From: Prosthecobacter algae | GTDB lineage: Bacteria; Verrucomicrobiota; Verrucomicrobiia; Verrucomicrobiales; Verrucomicrobiaceae | Length of the DNA stretch: 64,000 nt | NCBI RefSeq assembly: GCF_039542385.1 | Contig: NZ_BAABIA010000007.1 | Location: 62,001-126,000 of the forward strand | Direction of reading: 5' to 3' | Shown: in pieces, positions 61,662 through 64,000 of the stretch | How positions within the stretch are numbered: the first letter of the stretch is position 1 | How the letters are laid out: each line of letters starts with the position of its first letter | The notes under the pieces: model-generated | Database searches by the model: none | What the model saw: only the letters and a program-made list of their open reading frames with translations | What the model was told of the DNA's origin: nothing | Program-made: the position numbers and the translations under genes

Positions 61662-62867
61662 TTATTTTCCAAGTGCCAGGCAGACGACGTGCCCTTCGGA
61701 ATTGCGGGCATAGAGCTGGCCATCGGCCAAAACTGGAGTGCTCCAGCATTTCCCGTTGAGGATCTGGGCACGGGAATTTTCGGTGTACTTTTCAGGGCTG
61801 GCTTTGACTTCGATGAGTTCGCCCTTGGAGGTGAGAACCAGGAGACGGCCATCCGCACTGGCGGTGAGCGAGGCAAAACCGACGTCTTTTTCAGCCCACA
61901 TTTCCTGCCCGTCGCTGAGGCGCACACACTTCATGGCACAACGGCTGTTATGGTCACCATCAATGCCGTAAACATGCCCTTCCAGGACGATGCTGGAATT
62001 GAACATGTTCTTGAGAGCCTTGTTCTCCCACACTTTTTCAGGCTCGCCCGCGCCGAGTTTCAAAAGGGCACACCCTTTGTTATACCCGGTGGAGATGAAA
62101 AGAGTGTCGCCGGCCAGGATGGGGTCGGCGGCATTGACTCCATAACGCGTGTTCCACTTGAAAGACCAGAGCTGAGCCCCCGTCTTCACATCCACAGCGA
62201 TGTAGGAATCGCCGGAACCGATGACGGCGAGCTTTTTGCCATTTTGGGTGATGGGATAGGGTGTGGAGTAACCGGCATTGTCCACTTCACTTTTCCAGAC
62301 GGTCTTGCCCGTCGCCTTCTCGACAGCCATGCCAGCCTTGCCCACATTCAGGATAAGCAACTCATCCTGGACCAACGGTGCACCTGCAAAACCCCAGTCC
62401 GGGATATTGGCCTCCGTCTCTTTCTGCACATTCTTTTCCCAGAGAACTTTGCCGGTGGCGGCATCCAGGCAGAAGAGATCACCCCAGCGGCTCAGGTGAT
62501 AGACTTTGCCATCATCGAAAGTCGGCGTGGCAGAGGTGCCGCCTTCATAATATTTGTCGCCCAGATCTGCGGGATAGCTGTGCTTCCAGAGTTGCTTGCC
62601 AGTCTTGGCATCCAGGCAAAAGAGTGTATCCTGTTCATCCGCGTGACCGGTGGTGAGCACACGCTCCTGAGACACGACAAAGGAGGAGAAACCCAGGCCG
62701 ACTTCGGCCTCCCAGAGAACCTTGGGGTCGGCCTTCAACTGCCAGTCCTTTTCGGCAGAAATGCCATCGCGGGCAGGGCCTCGCCAAACTGGCCAATCGG
62801 CCGCAAAGGCAGCAGTGGTGGCGCTGGCAATGAAAAGGAGGCTGGGGAGGAATGGGGTGGCCTTCAT
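61662..62867 (-). CDS. Secreted PQQ-type beta-propeller protein
   Basis: The 401-residue protein, from the ATG at 62867, has a signal peptide (MKATPFLPSLLFIASATTAAFA) and a first mature strand WPVWRGPARDGISAEKDW that is typical of the PVC outer-membrane-PQQ propellers. Repeats follow: FCLDAKTGKQLWKHSYP, FCLDAATGKVLWEKNVQ, MAVEKATGKTVWKSEV, YIAVDVKTGAQLWSFKW, each one propeller blade with the W at the end. It is a BamB-like or alcohol-dehydrogenase-like fold without visible catalytic residues. It stands alone and has a 205-base space to rpsI. Confidence 0.88.
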   Translation of the reverse strand: MKATPFLPSLLFIASATTAAFAADWPVWRGPARDGISAEKDWQLKADPKVLWEAEVGLGFSSFVVSQERVLTTGHADEQDTLFCLDAKTGKQLWKHSYPADLGDKYYEGGTSATPTFDDGKVYHLSRWGDLFCLDAATGKVLWEKNVQKETEANIPDWGFAGAPLVQDELLILNVGKAGMAVEKATGKTVWKSEVDNAGYSTPYPITQNGKKLAVIGSGDSYIAVDVKTGAQLWSFKWNTRYGVNAADPILAGDTLFISTGYNKGCALLKLGAGEPEKVWENKALKNMFNSSIVLEGHVYGIDGDHNSRCAMKCVRLSDGQEMWAEKDVGFASLTASADGRLLVLTSKGELIEVKASPEKYTENSRAQILNGKCWSTPVLADGQLYARNSEGHVVCLALGK

Positions 62868-63013
62868 GCGTACTTTACTAACGTGCGGAGGGGGGCTTCT
62901 GGCAACTGCGGCTTTGAGGCAGCAACGCATTAGAGCGAATTAGGAAATCGAGTCCCGAAACAAGCAAGGCGGCAGGAGTTTGGTTCGGTGCCCTTCCTTC
63001 ACTCGCACAAAAC

Positions 63014-63044
63014 AAAAAAAGCCCCGCCAAAAAGGCGGGGCTTT
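63014..63044 (-). terminator. Intrinsic terminator of the rplM-rpsI operon
   Basis: On the minus strand AAAGCCCCGCC and GGCGGGGCTTT pair perfectly around a 5-base loop and are followed by seven T (63014-63020). It lies about 30 bases past the rpsI stop. Confidence 0.9.
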
Positions 63045-63072
63045 GAAAACAACCAACGGAACCAGGAAGCGA

Positions 63073-63465
63073 TTAACGCTTGGAGAACTGGAAACGCTTG
63101 CGGGCGCCTGGACGACCTGGCTTCTTACGCTCTTTGGCGCGGGAGTCACGGGTCAGAAGACCAGCCTTCTTGAGAATGCCACGATGCTCAGGATTCACGG
63201 TGATCAGAGCGCGGGAGATGCCGAGCTTCACTGCGCCAACCTGGCCGGTGATGCCACCGCCGCAGGCGTTCACGTTGAAGTCAAACTGCTGACGGGTGTT
63301 CGTCAGGGCCAGGGGGGTCAGAATCTGATTCTGAAGGGCGACGGTTGGGAAATATTCCTCAAAGTCGCGACCGTTGACGGTGATTGAACCGGAACCGGCC
63401 AGGATGTGCACGCGGGCGATGGCGGTCTTGCGGCGGCCAGTGGCGTTGGTGATGGGCTTGCTCAT
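63073..63465 (-). CDS. rpsI: 30S ribosomal protein S9
   Basis: The 130-residue protein has the S9 start TNATGRRKTAIARVHI, the middle NVNACGGGITGQVGAVKLGI (GGG-x-GQ-GA signature), SRALITVNPEHRGILKKAG and the basic tail GARKRFQFSKR, whose last Arg/Lys reaches the P-site tRNA. It belongs to the small subunit head. It lies 21 bases after rplM in the standard order. Confidence 0.98.
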   Translation of the reverse strand: MSKPITNATGRRKTAIARVHILAGSGSITVNGRDFEEYFPTVALQNQILTPLALTNTRQQFDFNVNACGGGITGQVGAVKLGISRALITVNPEHRGILKKAGLLTRDSRAKERKKPGRPGARKRFQFSKR

Positions 63466-63486
63466 GAAACGTGATCTAAAAAGAAA

Positions 63487-63921
63487 TTAGGCGACCGAGA
63501 AAGCCTTCGGGTTCTGAGCCACGTGAGGATGCTCTTCACCAGCGTACACTTTCAGCTTGGTGATGATGGCGTTGCCGAGGCGGTTGTGAGGAACCATGCC
63601 CTTGACTGCGCGGTGAACGAGAAGCTCAGGGCGGCGCTGACGGACTTTTTCGACAGTCTCCACTTTCTGGTTACCGATGAAACCACCACGCTTGCTGGTG
63701 TAAATCTTCTGAGTCTCTTTTTTGCCAGTCACGCGGACTTTGTCTGCATTGATGACGACGACGAAATCACCCGTGTCCACATGGGGGGTGAAGGTAGGGC
63801 GGGTCTTGCCGCGAATAAGGTTAGCGGCAGCCACGGCGACCTGGCCCAGGACTTTGTCCTTGGCATCAATGACCCACCACTGGCGGTTCATGTCTTCGGC
63901 TTTGGCAGAGAATGTCTTCAT
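63487..63921 (-). CDS. rplM: 50S ribosomal protein L13
   Basis: The 144-residue protein is a large-subunit primary assembly protein. It has RQWWVIDAKDKVLGQVAVAA, then DTGDFVVVINADKVRVTGKK, KRGGFIGNQKVETVEKVR and AVKGMVPHNRLGNAIITKLK, which are the L13 signature parts. It is followed by rpsI. The upstream region runs to the end of the window (63922-64000), so the promoter and any leader are only partly visible. Confidence 0.98.
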   Translation of the reverse strand: MKTFSAKAEDMNRQWWVIDAKDKVLGQVAVAAANLIRGKTRPTFTPHVDTGDFVVVINADKVRVTGKKETQKIYTSKRGGFIGNQKVETVEKVRQRRPELLVHRAVKGMVPHNRLGNAIITKLKVYAGEEHPHVAQNPKAFSVA

Positions 63922-64000
63922 AAGGTTCTTGAGAAAAGCGCGGTGAGTGGCAACGAGCCGCCGCGTTAAAATGAGGGCCGCGAGAGTAAAAGTTTCCCGC

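Overview
The window looks like chromosomal DNA of a Verrucomicrobiota bacterium, most like the Verrucomicrobiaceae (Prosthecobacter or Verrucomicrobium relatives). The reasons are the high GC content, the set of large secreted proteins of the DUF1549/DUF1553, DUF1800 and DUF1501 families, the PVC-type haem-binding dehydrogenase, the Gfo/Idh/MocA oxidoreductase typical of the PVC superphylum, and many small lipoproteins and signal-peptide proteins with no clear family. I see no prophage, insertion sequence, CRISPR array, rRNA or tRNA gene. Most of the window reads as ordinary core genome with lineage-specific genes between.

Layout. Positions 1-9000 hold an OmpA-like/HHH pair, a PfkB kinase, two tandem diverged membrane-anchored paralogs, menB, a rhomboid-like protein and an altronate dehydratase. 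Positions 9000-15000 (minus strand) hold a trypsin-like protease and a tight four-gene surface-glycan operon: wecB, polysaccharide deacetylase, family 2 glycosyltransferase, FAD oxidoreductase. Positions 15000-24000 hold a YebC regulator, a UvrD/PcrA helicase with a G-tract-rich upstream region, a WD40-like secreted protein, an acetyltransferase, a CbiX/DR2241-type fusion, aat and a flavin reductase. Positions 24000-29000 (plus strand) hold a small lipoprotein, a cyclophilin, the Kdo-pathway isomerase KdsD, a 98-residue basic protein and two overlapping CNNM/CorC-type membrane proteins.

Positions 29000-40200 hold a Gfo/Idh/MocA protein and then a secreted-protein block: a DUF1549/DUF1553 protein, a 1,648-residue lectin-like/CHRD/DUF1800 protein, a DUF1501 protein and a pseudopilin-like protein. 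Positions 40300-47700 hold leuS, a beta-CASP nuclease and a large haem-binding dehydrogenase. Positions 47700-56300 hold a prepilin peptidase, a VanX-type dipeptidase, an N-acetylmuramoyl-L-alanine amidase, a SirB1-type / PAS-AraC / RluA cluster, and a four-gene DUF1573-rhodanese-M14-hydrolase operon. Positions 56400-64000 hold small lipoproteins, an SGNH-like protein, N-acetylglutamate synthase, an orphan GcvH-like protein, a PQQ-type propeller protein and the rplM-rpsI operon, whose upstream end runs towards the window edge.

No single cluster is a clear new defence or biosynthetic system. The strongest unexplained signals are: (1) an 11-codon leader ORF before leuS whose two adjacent Leu codons form exactly the loop of a perfect GC hairpin abutting the leuS start; (2) a four-tract G-quadruplex motif within G-tracts spaced about one helical turn apart, upstream of the helicase gene; (3) a two-part palindromic repeat present twice in the window; (4) the lectin/CHRD/DUF1800 secreted block; and (5) the GcvH-like protein that keeps its lipoyl lysine but has no glycine-cleavage neighbours.
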